Positions 37,026 to 46,320 of a stretch of 64,000 nt of DNA are shown here, one piece after another. Origin of the DNA: Flavobacteriales bacterium (GTDB taxonomy: Bacteria > Bacteroidota > Bacteroidia > Flavobacteriales_G > Salibacteraceae). The notes beneath the pieces were generated by a model. It did no database searches and was not told the origin of the DNA. It worked only from the letters and a program-made list of their open reading frames with translations. The stretch lies in NCBI GenBank assembly GCA_020435995.1, contig JAGQYO010000008.1:32662-96661 (forward strand), read 5' to 3'. Both the position numbers and the translations under genes were made by a program. The stretch's first letter is position 1; the number at the start of each line of letters is the position of its first letter.

Positions 37026-38183
37026 TTGGAAAAAAAGATATACGATAAGGATTTTGGATTTGGAATTTTAGGTGGGGGTCAGCTTGGGCGAATGTTTCTT
37101 CAAGAGGCGATTAATTACAACCTCAACGTTGCGATTTTGGACCCAGCTGCCGATGCGCCTTGTTCAAAGATTTGCCATGAGTTTGTTCAGGGTGATTTTA
37201 ATGACTACCAAACCGTTCTGGATTTTGGAAAGGGAAAAAGCGTACTCACCATTGAAATAGAACATGTAAATGTTGAGGCCTTAAAAAAGCTAGAAAGTTA
37301 TGGTGTTCAGGTGTACCCTCAGCCTTCGGTTTTGGAAATTGTTAAGGATAAAGGCCTTCAAAAAGACTTCTTTGTAGCACATAATATCCCTACGGCTGAT
37401 TACTTCCTTATTCAAAGCAAGGAAGAAATATTGGCATACCAGGGCGAATTTCCTTTGATGCAAAAAGCCAGAACTGGTGGCTATGATGGCAAAGGGGTTA
37501 CTCCTATCCGAACGATGGATGATTTAGCTACCGCGTTTGATTGTCCTTCAGTTTTAGAAAAAATGGTACCCTTCGAAAAGGAGATTTCTGTAATTGTTGC
37601 AAGAAATTCAATTGGTGACATTACTACTTATCCTTTGGTAGAATTGGAGTTTAACTCCGAAGCGAATTTGGTAGAATACCTTTTTTCTCCTGCTGAAGTT
37701 TCCATTGAAATAGAAAAGAAAGCGAGAGAAATTGCCATTGCAACGGCAAAGGCTTTTGGGTCAGTTGGGCTATTGGCTGTAGAAATGTTTTTAACTACGG
37801 ACGGAGAAATCTTGGTAAATGAAGTTGCCCCGAGAACACACAATTCGGGACATCATTCGATTGAAGGGAATATTACTTCTCAATTTGAACAACATTTGAG
37901 GTCTGTATTAAATCTTCCTTTAGGTGATACGGCTATTTTAAGACCAGCTGTTATGGTCAATCTGTTAGGCGAAAAAAACCATGAAGGAGATGCTTTTTAT
38001 GAAGGTTTGGAGGAAATAATGGCCATGTCAGGAGTCAAAGTCCACTTGTATGGAAAGACTAAAACCAAGCCGTTTCGAAAAATGGGGCATATAACAATTA
38101 CTGCCGAAACCCTTACTGAGGCTAAAAAAACTGCGGTTTTAGTAAAGCAAATGGTTCGGGTAATAAGCCGACCAAATCGTTAA
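37026..38183 (+). CDS. purK: 5-(carboxyamino)imidazole ribonucleotide synthase
   Basis: ATP-grasp enzyme of purine synthesis, turning AIR and bicarbonate into N5-CAIR. The 385-residue protein has the N-terminal nucleotide-binding loop GILGGGQLGRMF (residues 13-24), ARTGGYDGKG, the EKEISVI strand and the C-terminal NEVAPRTHNSGH motif. The likely start is TTG at 37026, since no ATG lies between the previous stop and the essential glycine-rich loop. The stop codon falls inside an inverted repeat. Confidence 0.94.
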   Translation: MEKKIYDKDFGFGILGGGQLGRMFLQEAINYNLNVAILDPAADAPCSKICHEFVQGDFNDYQTVLDFGKGKSVLTIEIEHVNVEALKKLESYGVQVYPQPSVLEIVKDKGLQKDFFVAHNIPTADYFLIQSKEEILAYQGEFPLMQKARTGGYDGKGVTPIRTMDDLATAFDCPSVLEKMVPFEKEISVIVARNSIGDITTYPLVELEFNSEANLVEYLFSPAEVSIEIEKKAREIAIATAKAFGSVGLLAVEMFLTTDGEILVNEVAPRTHNSGHHSIEGNITSQFEQHLRSVLNLPLGDTAILRPAVMVNLLGEKNHEGDAFYEGLEEIMAMSGVKVHLYGKTKTKPFRKMGHITITAETLTEAKKTAVLVKQMVRVISRPNR

Positions 38184-38199
38184 CATTCAATAACGATTT
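38174..38199. repeat. 9-bp inverted repeat over the purK stop codon
   Basis: AAATCGTTA and TAACGATTT are perfect inverted copies separated by 8 bases, with the purK TAA inside the left arm and TTTT at the end. It may be a weak terminator or an operator; the AT-rich stem argues against strong termination. Confidence 0.6.
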
Positions 38200-38210
38200 T
38201 ACTAGGTTAA

Positions 38211-38226
38211 ATAGTAGTATTACTAT
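38211..38226. promoter_or_regulatory. Candidate TetR operator (ATAGTA-GTAT-TACTAT)
   Basis: A perfect 6-4-6 dyad ends 2 bases before a -7-like box TATTTTCG (38229-38236) that lies 16 bases before the SulP start. This is where a repressor would block the promoter. The TetR-type gene is the next gene but one, in the same unit. Confidence 0.5.
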
Positions 38227-38252
38227 CATATTTTCGAGCCCTAAATTTTTAT

Positions 38253-39797
38253 ATGGCAGATCGTAGTTTTATTAATAATTTTAAATACGACTTCCCTGCG
38301 GGATTGGTGGTATTCTTAGTTGCTCTTCCCTTGTGTTTGGGTATTGCATTGGCTTCTGGAGCGCCTCTATACAGCGGCATAATTGCCGGTGTAGTTGGTG
38401 GAATTGTTGTTGGCCTTTTTAGTGGCTCTCATTCAGGAGCTAGTGGGCCAGCGGCGGGCTTAGCAGTTATTGTATTTTCCTTAATCAACGATTTGGGCTT
38501 CGAGCCATTTCTATTGGCCGTCTTTCTTTCTGGGGCAATGCAAATTGCAATGGGTTTTCTTGGGGCAGGAACCATCGCTTATTATTTTCCTACATCGGTA
38601 ATTAAAGGTATGTTAGCAAGCATCGGAATCATACTAATTCTCAAGCAGTTGCCACATGCTATAGGTTTTGATCGTGATTATGAGGGAGACCAAAACTTTT
38701 TTCAGCCTGACGGAGAAAATACATTCACCGAGATTTTATTGTCCTTTGATTATCTTTCATGGGGTGCTGTAATTATCGCCGCGGTATCGTTGCTCATTTT
38801 ACTTTTTTGGGATAAGTTAGTTCCTAAAAGAGGAATTTTTAAATTACTGCCTTCAGCGCTTGTTGTGGTGGTGGTATCCATTGGGATCAATTGGCTTTTT
38901 GGACTTTATATGCCCCACTTGGCCTTGAAGCAAGAACATCTTGTTTCTATTCCGACACTCAACAGCATGGAGGCCATCAACTCCGTTTTTATATTCCCCG
39001 CGTTTAATTCCATTTTAGACCATTCAGTTTGGTTAGGTGCTGCCACCATAGCTATAGTAGGTAGCATTGAAACGTTGTTATGTGTTGAAGCAACAGATAA
39101 ACTTGATACGCATAAACGTATCACACCGCCAAATCAAGAGTTGAAAGCCCAAGGCATTGGCAATATGCTTTCAGGATTAATTGGAGGTATTCCAGTAACC
39201 CAGGTTATTGTTAGAAGTAGCGCTAACATTGGTGCCGGATCGCGCACCAAGTATTCCACCGTGATTCATGGGGTTTTATTAATGGTTTCAGTGTTATTAA
39301 TCCCAGGCTTGCTTAGCAAAATTCCACTGGCGGCATTGGCTGCTGTACTTATGATTGTAGGTTACAAGTTGGCTAAAATTGGATTGTTTAAACAAATGGC
39401 TTCTCGTGGAAAAGAGCAGTTTGCACCCTTTATAATTACAGTAGCCGCTATACTTTTTACGGATCTATTGATTGGAATTGGAATAGGAATGATTTCAGCT
39501 TTCTATTTTATTTTAATGCGAAATTTAAAAACGGGTCATGAGCGTATCAAGGAAGAAATTGATGGAAATAATGTTCATAGAATTATTTTGTCAGAAGAAC
39601 TAAGCTTTTTGAACCGAGGTAGCTTACAAGACGCGCTTCAGCATATCCACGATAATGAGCATGTTGTGATTGATGCTTCTAAATCGGTTACCATTCCTTA
39701 TGATATTTATGATATGGTTAAAGAGTTCGAAACTTCTGCTAATGAGCGTAACATCGATTTAAAATTAGAGGGCTTCGACCACGATAAAGTGGGGTAG
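38253..39797 (+). CDS. SulP-family anion permease
   Basis: A 514-residue membrane protein with 10-12 helices, opening with the SulP signature FPAGLVVFLVALPLCLGIALASGAP in residues 15-39, GSHSGASGPAAGLAV near 58-72 and the GGIPVTQVIVRSSANIGAGSRTK region near 310-330. A shortened STAS-like domain remains at about 445-514. SulP proteins carry sulfate, bicarbonate or dicarboxylates; the relatives of this subfamily often go with bicarbonate, but no carbonic anhydrase is adjacent. It is followed after 17 bases by a TetR gene that may control it. Confidence 0.9.
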   Translation: MADRSFINNFKYDFPAGLVVFLVALPLCLGIALASGAPLYSGIIAGVVGGIVVGLFSGSHSGASGPAAGLAVIVFSLINDLGFEPFLLAVFLSGAMQIAMGFLGAGTIAYYFPTSVIKGMLASIGIILILKQLPHAIGFDRDYEGDQNFFQPDGENTFTEILLSFDYLSWGAVIIAAVSLLILLFWDKLVPKRGIFKLLPSALVVVVVSIGINWLFGLYMPHLALKQEHLVSIPTLNSMEAINSVFIFPAFNSILDHSVWLGAATIAIVGSIETLLCVEATDKLDTHKRITPPNQELKAQGIGNMLSGLIGGIPVTQVIVRSSANIGAGSRTKYSTVIHGVLLMVSVLLIPGLLSKIPLAALAAVLMIVGYKLAKIGLFKQMASRGKEQFAPFIITVAAILFTDLLIGIGIGMISAFYFILMRNLKTGHERIKEEIDGNNVHRIILSEELSFLNRGSLQDALQHIHDNEHVVIDASKSVTIPYDIYDMVKEFETSANERNIDLKLEGFDHDKVG

Positions 39798-39814
39798 TTT
39801 TATAAGTTTGGTAG

Positions 39815-40483
39815 ATGAACGTTTCGATTCAATTAAAGGTAAAAAGCTTTATTAGAGATCCTAATGATACAGATCTTGGAAGAAAAATTATTGAAAATAG
39901 TATTCTCCTCATCGATCAATTGGGTTTTGAAGCATTTACATTTAAAAAACTGGCGAGCATTATTGATTCTACTGAAGCATCGGTTTACAGGTATTTCGAA
40001 AACAAACACAAATTACTTATATATTTAATTTCTTGGTATTGGAGCTGGTTAGAGTATCGTTTGAATGTTGAGTTTCTTAAGGTTCATAAACCAGAACAAA
40101 AACTTGATTTTTTTTTAAAAGTCATTACCACACCAGGAAATGTAGATTCGGAGTTCAAGTTTGTTAATGGAGTCGCTCTTCATAGAATTGTTGTTTCAGA
40201 ATCGCCCAAAGCTTTTTTGACCAAGGATGTGGATGCGGATAATAAAGATGGTTATTTTCGAAGTTATAAGGTTTTGGTACACATGATTTCTAATGTTGTT
40301 TTAGAAGTTAATAGTGCTTACCCTTATCCAACCGCCTTAGTTACCACCATCATCGAATCTGCATATAATCAACAATATTTTATCGATCATTTTAAAACAT
40401 TAAGCGAAACCAGAAAGAAAGGTGATTTAGAAAAATTTTTATCGGGTATTCTCTATGGGGCATTGAATGTAAAACCATCTTAA
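39815..40483 (+). CDS. TetR/AcrR-family transcriptional regulator
   Basis: A 222-residue regulator with an N-terminal helix-turn-helix at about residues 42-62 (FTFKKLASIIDSTEASVYRYFENK) and a helical ligand-binding domain behind it. Located 17 bases after the SulP gene, so probably in one unit with it. The dyad at 38211-38226, on top of the shared promoter, is the natural candidate operator. The effector is unknown. Confidence 0.88.
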   Translation: MNVSIQLKVKSFIRDPNDTDLGRKIIENSILLIDQLGFEAFTFKKLASIIDSTEASVYRYFENKHKLLIYLISWYWSWLEYRLNVEFLKVHKPEQKLDFFLKVITTPGNVDSEFKFVNGVALHRIVVSESPKAFLTKDVDADNKDGYFRSYKVLVHMISNVVLEVNSAYPYPTALVTTIIESAYNQQYFIDHFKTLSETRKKGDLEKFLSGILYGALNVKPS

Positions 40484-40522
40484 TTTGATGGGTTTACGGG
40501 CTAAATCATCCATTTTTGCCTT

Positions 40523-41539
40523 ATGAAAATTATTTCTTTTTTAGTCCTTGGTTTGGCAATTTCCATTGGGAGTTGTACCAGCGGAAAGTCATCTAAATCA
40601 TCATCCAAAACGATTGATTACCAAATTGCTTTTTATAATGTAGAAAACCTATTCGACACAATTAACCAAGATGGGGTAAATGATGGGGAATACACTCCTG
40701 ATAACAAAAAAGAGTGGAATAGTGCCAAATACTATGAGAAATTGGCACACATCGAACAGGTGTTGTCTTCAATTGACAGTACAAAAACTCTGGCATGCGT
40801 TGGGCTTTCGGAGGTGGAGAATAGAGGGACGTTAGATGATTTAGTTCAAGTCGGGTTCTTAAAAAATCGTGGTTTTAAAGTCGTTCATTTCGAAAGCCCC
40901 GATTTTAGAGGCATCGATGTGGCATTTCTTTATGACCCTAAATTGTTTACTGTGAATGACAGCAAGGCAATTTATGTGGATTTACAAGATGGCGAAAAAA
41001 CGACTCGGGATATTCTCAAAGTAAAAACAACTGGACCCGATTCTCAAAATCTTATTATGTATATCAACCACTGGCCATCGCGTTGGGGAGGAACCGAAGA
41101 AACAAACCCCAAAAGAGTTAGGGCCGCAGCTGTATTGAGAGCTGATGTAGACAATGAATTTGAATTAAATAAATCTGCAAGGGTTCTCATTATGGGTGAT
41201 CTCAACGATTATCCCGATAACGAAAGCGTACTTCTGACTTTGGGCGCAGATTCGGTTCATGGAAAACAGCTTTACAACGCCACTTGGCCTATTCACAAAG
41301 TAGATTCTTTGGGTACTCACAATTACAGGGGGCATTGGGGAACCTTGGATCAAATTATTGTATCAAGTGGAATGGTATCAGAAATCGTTGACGTATATCC
41401 TTTTAAAAGAAATTTTATGATGTACCAAACCAAAAAAGGTGAATGGCTACCTTCTCGAACCTATTCAGGAGACAAATATTATGCTGGCTACTCTGATCAT
41501 CTTCCTATTGTGATTCATTTGAAAACGAATAAAAAATAA
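40523..41539 (+). CDS. Endonuclease/exonuclease/phosphatase-fold lipoprotein
   Basis: A 338-residue lipoprotein (lipobox IGSC, Cys18) with the EEP fold: FYNVENLFDT (residues 38-47), GLSEVENRG, the MYINHWPSRWGG stretch, MGDLNDYPD and the closing SDHLPIV. The Asp, His and Asn catalytic residues of the fold are present, so it is probably an exported phosphodiesterase or nuclease. A -7-like CATTTTTG sits just before the ATG, giving a nearly leaderless message. Confidence 0.9.
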   Translation: MKIISFLVLGLAISIGSCTSGKSSKSSSKTIDYQIAFYNVENLFDTINQDGVNDGEYTPDNKKEWNSAKYYEKLAHIEQVLSSIDSTKTLACVGLSEVENRGTLDDLVQVGFLKNRGFKVVHFESPDFRGIDVAFLYDPKLFTVNDSKAIYVDLQDGEKTTRDILKVKTTGPDSQNLIMYINHWPSRWGGTEETNPKRVRAAAVLRADVDNEFELNKSARVLIMGDLNDYPDNESVLLTLGADSVHGKQLYNATWPIHKVDSLGTHNYRGHWGTLDQIIVSSGMVSEIVDVYPFKRNFMMYQTKKGEWLPSRTYSGDKYYAGYSDHLPIVIHLKTNKK

Positions 41540-41588
41540 TATTGGAGGTAAGAAATTTTTCAAACAAAACACCAAAAAAAGCAAAGGC

Positions 41589-42230
41589 ATGGAATTCTTA
41601 GATCCTAAATTGGATGAGTATGTGGTCGCACACTCGGAGATCGAACCGGAGTTATTGGCGCAGTTGAATAGAGAAACCTATCTAAAGGTTTTAATTCCAC
41701 GTATGATTGCAGGGCATTTTCAAGGAAGGGTATTGAGCATGCTATCGCACATGATTCGCCCCAAAAATGTATTAGAAATTGGTACCTACACTGGCTATTC
41801 TGCATTGTGCTTTGCCGAGGGATTACAAGCTGGTGGTGTGGTGCATACCATCGATCGAAATGAGGAATTGGAATCAATTCAGAATCGGTATTTCGAAAAA
41901 AGTGGCTTTCGCAACATAATCAAACAGTATGTTGGAAATGCTCCAGATATTATTCCTCAAATTGAAGGTGAATTTGATCTTGTTTATATTGATGCTGATA
42001 AAGAGAATTATTGCAATTACTTCGATTTGGTAATCGATCGCGTGCCAAGCGGAGGCTACATTATTGCCGATAACGTATTGTGGAGTGGGAAGGTTGTAGC
42101 ACCTGCCGATCCGAAGGATGAAGAAACTCAAATGCTTCAGCAATACAATTTAAAAATTCAAAATGATACCCGTGTTCAAAACGTGCTGTTTCCAATTAGA
42201 GACGGGCTTATGATTGCGAGAAAACTATAA
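41589..42230 (+). CDS. SAM-dependent O-methyltransferase (family 3)
   Basis: A 213-residue catechol-O-methyltransferase-like enzyme. The SAM-binding loop is VLEIGTYTGYSAL (residues 61-73). The metal-binding DADKENY follows LVYI (Asp135, Asp137), and the later IIADNVLWSGKV provides the second metal site. The natural acceptor is not known. It starts 50 bases after the EEP lipoprotein and lies 4 bases before the SIMPL gene, so it is probably in an operon with the latter. Confidence 0.92.
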   Translation: MEFLDPKLDEYVVAHSEIEPELLAQLNRETYLKVLIPRMIAGHFQGRVLSMLSHMIRPKNVLEIGTYTGYSALCFAEGLQAGGVVHTIDRNEELESIQNRYFEKSGFRNIIKQYVGNAPDIIPQIEGEFDLVYIDADKENYCNYFDLVIDRVPSGGYIIADNVLWSGKVVAPADPKDEETQMLQQYNLKIQNDTRVQNVLFPIRDGLMIARKL

Positions 42231-42234
42231 ATAA

Positions 42235-42930
42235 ATGACTATGAATAGAGTATGGATGTCTATTGTGTTGATTACACTTGCTATGGGGGTAGCGGCCCAG
42301 AAACCAACTATGGAAATCACGGGTTTTGCTGAAAAGAGTATAGTTCCAGATGAAGTTATTTTCAACATCAACTTATCGGTAGAGGAGGCTGAATTTGGAA
42401 AAACTGTGGATAAGCTCAATGAGCAAATGAACCGCCTAAAAGAAAAATTGAGAGGCGCTGGAGTTTCTGAAGATCGAATGAAGACCAGTAATTACAATGT
42501 GTCGGAAAATATAAAATATGAAAGTGGAAAGCGCACAAAATTGGGATACCGCGGCACCCATAGCCTCATTGTAAAAGCGCCATTTCAAAACGAAAACTTG
42601 AAGAATATTCACAACTCAATTGTTGTAGCCGATGTAGATCTAAACTTCAATATCAGTTTCGGTATTTCCGATGCAAAAATGTACCAGGAGGAACTTATGG
42701 TGCTTGCGATGACGGATGCCAGACAAAAGGCGGAGATATTTAGTAGGGCAGCAGGTATGACGTTGGGGTTGATCAAAAGTATTTCCTATGGTCAACAGCC
42801 TATTTCGTATCCTATGAGAAATTATAGTTCGGCTATGGCAATGGATCGATCTGCAGAAATTGATATCAACCCTGGTAATTTAAAACTATCAGACCGTGTT
42901 TTTGTGGTGTTTGAGTTAGAGGCCAAATAA
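42235..42930 (+). CDS. Periplasmic SIMPL-domain (DUF541) protein
   Basis: A 231-residue exported protein with a signal peptide (cleaved near GVAAQ, residue 22) and the SIMPL/DUF541 fold: ITGFAEKSIVPDEVIFNINLS, RLKEKLRGAGVSEDRMKTSNYNV and ARQKAEIFSRAAGMTLG. The domain is widespread in envelopes and its biochemical role is not settled. It shares one base with the following threonine aldolase gene (TAATG), so the two are translationally coupled. Confidence 0.88.
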   Translation: MTMNRVWMSIVLITLAMGVAAQKPTMEITGFAEKSIVPDEVIFNINLSVEEAEFGKTVDKLNEQMNRLKEKLRGAGVSEDRMKTSNYNVSENIKYESGKRTKLGYRGTHSLIVKAPFQNENLKNIHNSIVVADVDLNFNISFGISDAKMYQEELMVLAMTDARQKAEIFSRAAGMTLGLIKSISYGQQPISYPMRNYSSAMAMDRSAEIDINPGNLKLSDRVFVVFELEAK

Positions 42931-43940
42931 TGATAGACTTTAGAAGCGATACTTTTACCAAACCCACACCCGAAATGCTAGATGCGATGTTTCGAGCCGA
43001 GGTGGGTGATGATGTTTTTGAAGAAGATCCAACTGTAAACGAATTGGAGCATTTAGCGGCTTCGATGTTTGGCAAAGAGGCTGCGCTATTTTGTTCTAGT
43101 GGAACCCAAACCAACCAAGTGGCTATCAATGTACATACGCGTCCGGGCGATGATATTATTTGTGATCAATTCGCGCATATTCATTATTACGAAGGTGGAG
43201 GTATAGCGGCTAATTCTGGCGCCACAGTTTCCTTGCTGGCGGGCACAAATGGGCTCATTAGCACCAAACAAATTGAGGCCGCAATAAAAGTGGATAATGT
43301 ACATTTTCCCAGAACTAGCTTGGTTGCATTAGAAAACACATCGAACAAGGGTGGCGGTAGTATTTATTCAAAGTCAGATCTTGTTGAAATTCATAAATTG
43401 TGTAAGTCTCGCGGGTTAGCTTATCATTTAGACGGGGCGCGAGTGTTCAATGCTATTGTAGAAAGTGATTACACAGCCCAAGATTTGGGAAGCTGGTTCG
43501 ACTCCATTAGTATTTGTTTGAGCAAGGGATTAGGTGCGCCCGTAGGGAGTGTACTAGTTGGAAGCAAAGAATTTATTCACCAAGCTCGGCGGGTTAGAAA
43601 GAGATTTGGCGGAGGAATGCGTCAAGCTGGATATCTAGCAGCCGCAGGTGTTTATGCGTTAAAGAATAATGTAGATCGGTTGAAGGTAGACCACCGAAAT
43701 GCTCATCAAATTGAAAGTATTTTACTTAAACAATCATACACAGATCATGTTTCGCCTGTAGAATCGAATATCGTTATTCTTCATTTGAACCAACGGTTTA
43801 CGGGTGAGCAATTTGTAAAAGCATTGGAGGAAAGAGGAATTAAAGTACTTTCACTTTCAGATCAATCCGTGAGATTTGTAACGCACTTAGATATTACCGT
43901 AGAAATGATGAATAAGGTTGAAGAAAAATTGAGCTTTTAA
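42930..43940 (+). CDS. ltaE: Low-specificity L-threonine aldolase
   Basis: PLP enzyme splitting L-threonine into glycine and acetaldehyde. The 336-residue protein opens with DFRSDTFTKPTPEM, has FCSSGTQTNQVAI, the cofactor-binding HLDGAR (Asp168, Arg171) and the Schiff-base lysine in LSKGLGAPVGS (Lys199). Length fits the family. Coupled by TAATG to the SIMPL gene. Specificity for threonine or allo-threonine cannot be read from sequence. Confidence 0.93.
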   Translation: MIDFRSDTFTKPTPEMLDAMFRAEVGDDVFEEDPTVNELEHLAASMFGKEAALFCSSGTQTNQVAINVHTRPGDDIICDQFAHIHYYEGGGIAANSGATVSLLAGTNGLISTKQIEAAIKVDNVHFPRTSLVALENTSNKGGGSIYSKSDLVEIHKLCKSRGLAYHLDGARVFNAIVESDYTAQDLGSWFDSISICLSKGLGAPVGSVLVGSKEFIHQARRVRKRFGGGMRQAGYLAAAGVYALKNNVDRLKVDHRNAHQIESILLKQSYTDHVSPVESNIVILHLNQRFTGEQFVKALEERGIKVLSLSDQSVRFVTHLDITVEMMNKVEEKLSF

Positions 43941-44010
43941 GCAAATCCGTTGTACATTTATACGGTATCTTTTTATGGAACAATAGTTGCCTTGTGACGG
44001 CTTTTTGAAA

Positions 44011-44802
44011 ATGAAAAATCTACTTTATTTCTTTGTTGTTTTAGTATCTTTTTCTTCTTGTAAAGGACTTAAAAATGCCAGCTCGTTTGAGGAAGATGAC
44101 GTTTATTTCACCAATCATTCTATTCATAGAATTAATAGAGGTACCATTTCGTTTAATGAAAATATAGCGGTTCCTGAAGGTTCAGTAGCATATTTTGACG
44201 AGAGTTATGCTACGACTACTAGATCTAGCTATTCTAAGAAAATCGACAAGTTTGATAAACCAACGGAAACAAAGTATTTTGAAGAGGACGAACAGCTAGA
44301 GCCTACCAATTTTTCTCAACCAAAAACAGGTTTAGTTTCTAATATTGGATTTGGAATGGGAGTAGCGGTGGCGTCGTATGGTGGTGGCAGTTCGCCATAT
44401 TACAATCCATACAATCAATATTACCCCGCTTCGGCATATCCTACTCGAAACAACTCGGGAAGATATACTTCCGCCGAGGCTAAATCAACTCGACCATTAT
44501 CGGGTTATAGCAGCCGAAGTCCTAAGAGTCCAAGTTCTAATAATGAAATTGCCAAACCTAGAACCCCTACAGTGTTTTCTAATCTCAATACATTTATTGA
44601 GCCTGCCAGCAATTCTGGAAAAACGAATGTTCCGGATATAAAACTAAATCAGAACCCAGGTTACAAGTCAACCAACACAACAAAATACCGAACCCGTGAA
44701 ACCAACAGTGGATATACTAGCCCTTCGATGAATGGAGGATCCACAAGGCCCTCTGGTGGATACCATCAGGGTGGAACTATTCGCGGAGCGTATAGGAGAT
44801 AG
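44011..44802 (+). CDS. Asn/Ser/Tyr-rich lipoprotein, function unknown
   Basis: A 263-residue lipoprotein with lipobox FSSC (Cys17). The start is ATG 44011; an upstream TTG in frame would bury the signal peptide. The rest is low-complexity, rich in Ser, Asn, Thr, Tyr, Pro and Arg, with a Gly/Tyr patch near residues 120-150 and YQG-rich end, and looks disordered. One base separates its stop from the porin start, so the two are coupled and may act together at the outer membrane. Confidence 0.75.
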   Translation: MKNLLYFFVVLVSFSSCKGLKNASSFEEDDVYFTNHSIHRINRGTISFNENIAVPEGSVAYFDESYATTTRSSYSKKIDKFDKPTETKYFEEDEQLEPTNFSQPKTGLVSNIGFGMGVAVASYGGGSSPYYNPYNQYYPASAYPTRNNSGRYTSAEAKSTRPLSGYSSRSPKSPSSNNEIAKPRTPTVFSNLNTFIEPASNSGKTNVPDIKLNQNPGYKSTNTTKYRTRETNSGYTSPSMNGGSTRPSGGYHQGGTIRGAYRR

Positions 44803-44803
44803 C

Positions 44804-46261
44804 ATGCGATTAGTCGCGAGTTTTCTTTTCATTTTGTGTTATCTACTTAGTTTTGGACAAACCATGACTGATGCCCTTCGTTTTGGGCAACAAGGTTTGG
44901 GTGGGTCAGCGAGATTTACGGCGATGTCTGGGTCTATGGGTGCGCTTGGTGGCGATGCTTCTGCGGTAGCGGTAAACCCTGGTGGGTTGGGGATTTTTAG
45001 GAAAGGGCAAGGAATTGCCACCATCTCTTACGATTATACTTCAAACATGGTTGATCATTATGGTACTTCGACGCAAGCTACGGATGACAAGGGGAGATTA
45101 GGGAATTTTGCCGTTGTCTTAACTTCTCCATTCGATTATTCAAATTGGAAATACGGAAGTGTCATATTTGGGTATAGAAATAAGGACTCCTACGAAGAAC
45201 GATTTGAAGCCAAAGGTGTTAACACTGAAAGTTCGTACTTGGATCAATATTTTACTGATATCATAGACGAACCCAACCTTTATTTGGAGGACATACCTGT
45301 TTATTTCCCCTTTGGTGCTGGGCTAGCATGGAATTCCTTTTTGATTGATACGGCTTTTGGGCAGTACTATCATGTTAATCCCTATTATGGACAAACCCAG
45401 AGCAGAGCTACGAATAACCGGAGGGGAATGAGCGAATACTACCTAGGGTTTGGGGCCAATTATGAAGATCGCTTATATTTGGGTGCCACACTCGGATTTA
45501 CATCAGTAAATGTATTAAGCGAAAGCACTTATAAGGAAGAAATGATACCTAATTCGCCTTTTGGATTGGTAGAATGGTCTCAATACGATAGGCTACAGAT
45601 TAAAGGTTCGGGATCGTATGCCAAATTGGGGTTAATATACTGGGTGAAGGAAACAATACGGGTTGGTTTGGCTTTCAATACCAGAGAGAAACTGCGGCTT
45701 ACTGAGAATTATTACAGCAGCATAAATGCGGAATGGGATTTTAGAGATGAGACTTTTTCTGAATCGCCTGATGGGTATAATGAATATATCTTCCGTACGC
45801 CTTACCGAGTCATAGGGAGTTTGGCTTTGGTCAGAATTAAAAGAGGTTCAGTGAATGCAGATGTAGAATATGTTGATTATAGATCGATGAAATTTGAGGC
45901 CTCACCCGAATTTGGCACAGACTATTCAAAAGCCAATAATGAAATCCAAAGCACTTTTGGCCCATCAGTAAACTTGAGGATAGGCGGGGAATTAATGTAT
46001 GGCCCATTGTTTTTTAGAGGGGGCACGGCCTATTGGGGAAATCCATATAAAAATGGAAACCATCACGACAAGTACCGTGTTAGCACTGGACTTGGTTGGC
46101 GTAAAAGTTACTTTTTTGTTGATTTAAGCTACGGCTATGAATGGTATTCCGATTGGAAAGTACCCATCCATTACGCCAACAATGTTACCCTAGCACCTAG
46201 CACGGTCGATTCAAAAAGGCATTTGGTTTCACTTTCCTTTGGTATAAAGTTTCAGGAATAA
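44804..46261 (+). CDS. FadL/OmpP1-like outer-membrane transport protein
   Basis: A 485-residue barrel with signal peptide (cleaved near SFGQ). The N-terminal mature part has the Bacteroidota OmpP1/FadL-type plug phrase GQQGLGGSARFTAMSGSMGALGGDASAVAVNPGGL in residues about 30-65, where NP(G)G(L)G is the family mark, and long amphipathic strands follow, ending LVSLSFGIKFQE. It is likely a porin for hydrophobic compounds. ATG 44804 is chosen because it starts the signal peptide. Translationally coupled to the lipoprotein before it. Confidence 0.85.
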   Translation: MRLVASFLFILCYLLSFGQTMTDALRFGQQGLGGSARFTAMSGSMGALGGDASAVAVNPGGLGIFRKGQGIATISYDYTSNMVDHYGTSTQATDDKGRLGNFAVVLTSPFDYSNWKYGSVIFGYRNKDSYEERFEAKGVNTESSYLDQYFTDIIDEPNLYLEDIPVYFPFGAGLAWNSFLIDTAFGQYYHVNPYYGQTQSRATNNRRGMSEYYLGFGANYEDRLYLGATLGFTSVNVLSESTYKEEMIPNSPFGLVEWSQYDRLQIKGSGSYAKLGLIYWVKETIRVGLAFNTREKLRLTENYYSSINAEWDFRDETFSESPDGYNEYIFRTPYRVIGSLALVRIKRGSVNADVEYVDYRSMKFEASPEFGTDYSKANNEIQSTFGPSVNLRIGGELMYGPLFFRGGTAYWGNPYKNGNHHDKYRVSTGLGWRKSYFFVDLSYGYEWYSDWKVPIHYANNVTLAPSTVDSKRHLVSLSFGIKFQE

Positions 46262-46270
46262 TTAAGCATA

Positions 46271-46298
46271 AAAAACCCTACAAAAAGCAGGGTTTCTT
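46271..46298. terminator. Bidirectional terminator between the porin and zinc-ribbon-like genes
   Basis: AAACCCT and AGGGTTT form a stem with a 9-base loop. T residues follow on both strands (five T on the minus strand, a broken T-run on the plus strand). It sits between convergent genes. Confidence 0.75.
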
Positions 46299-46320
46299 AT
46301 TATCAATATGTTGTAAAAGA

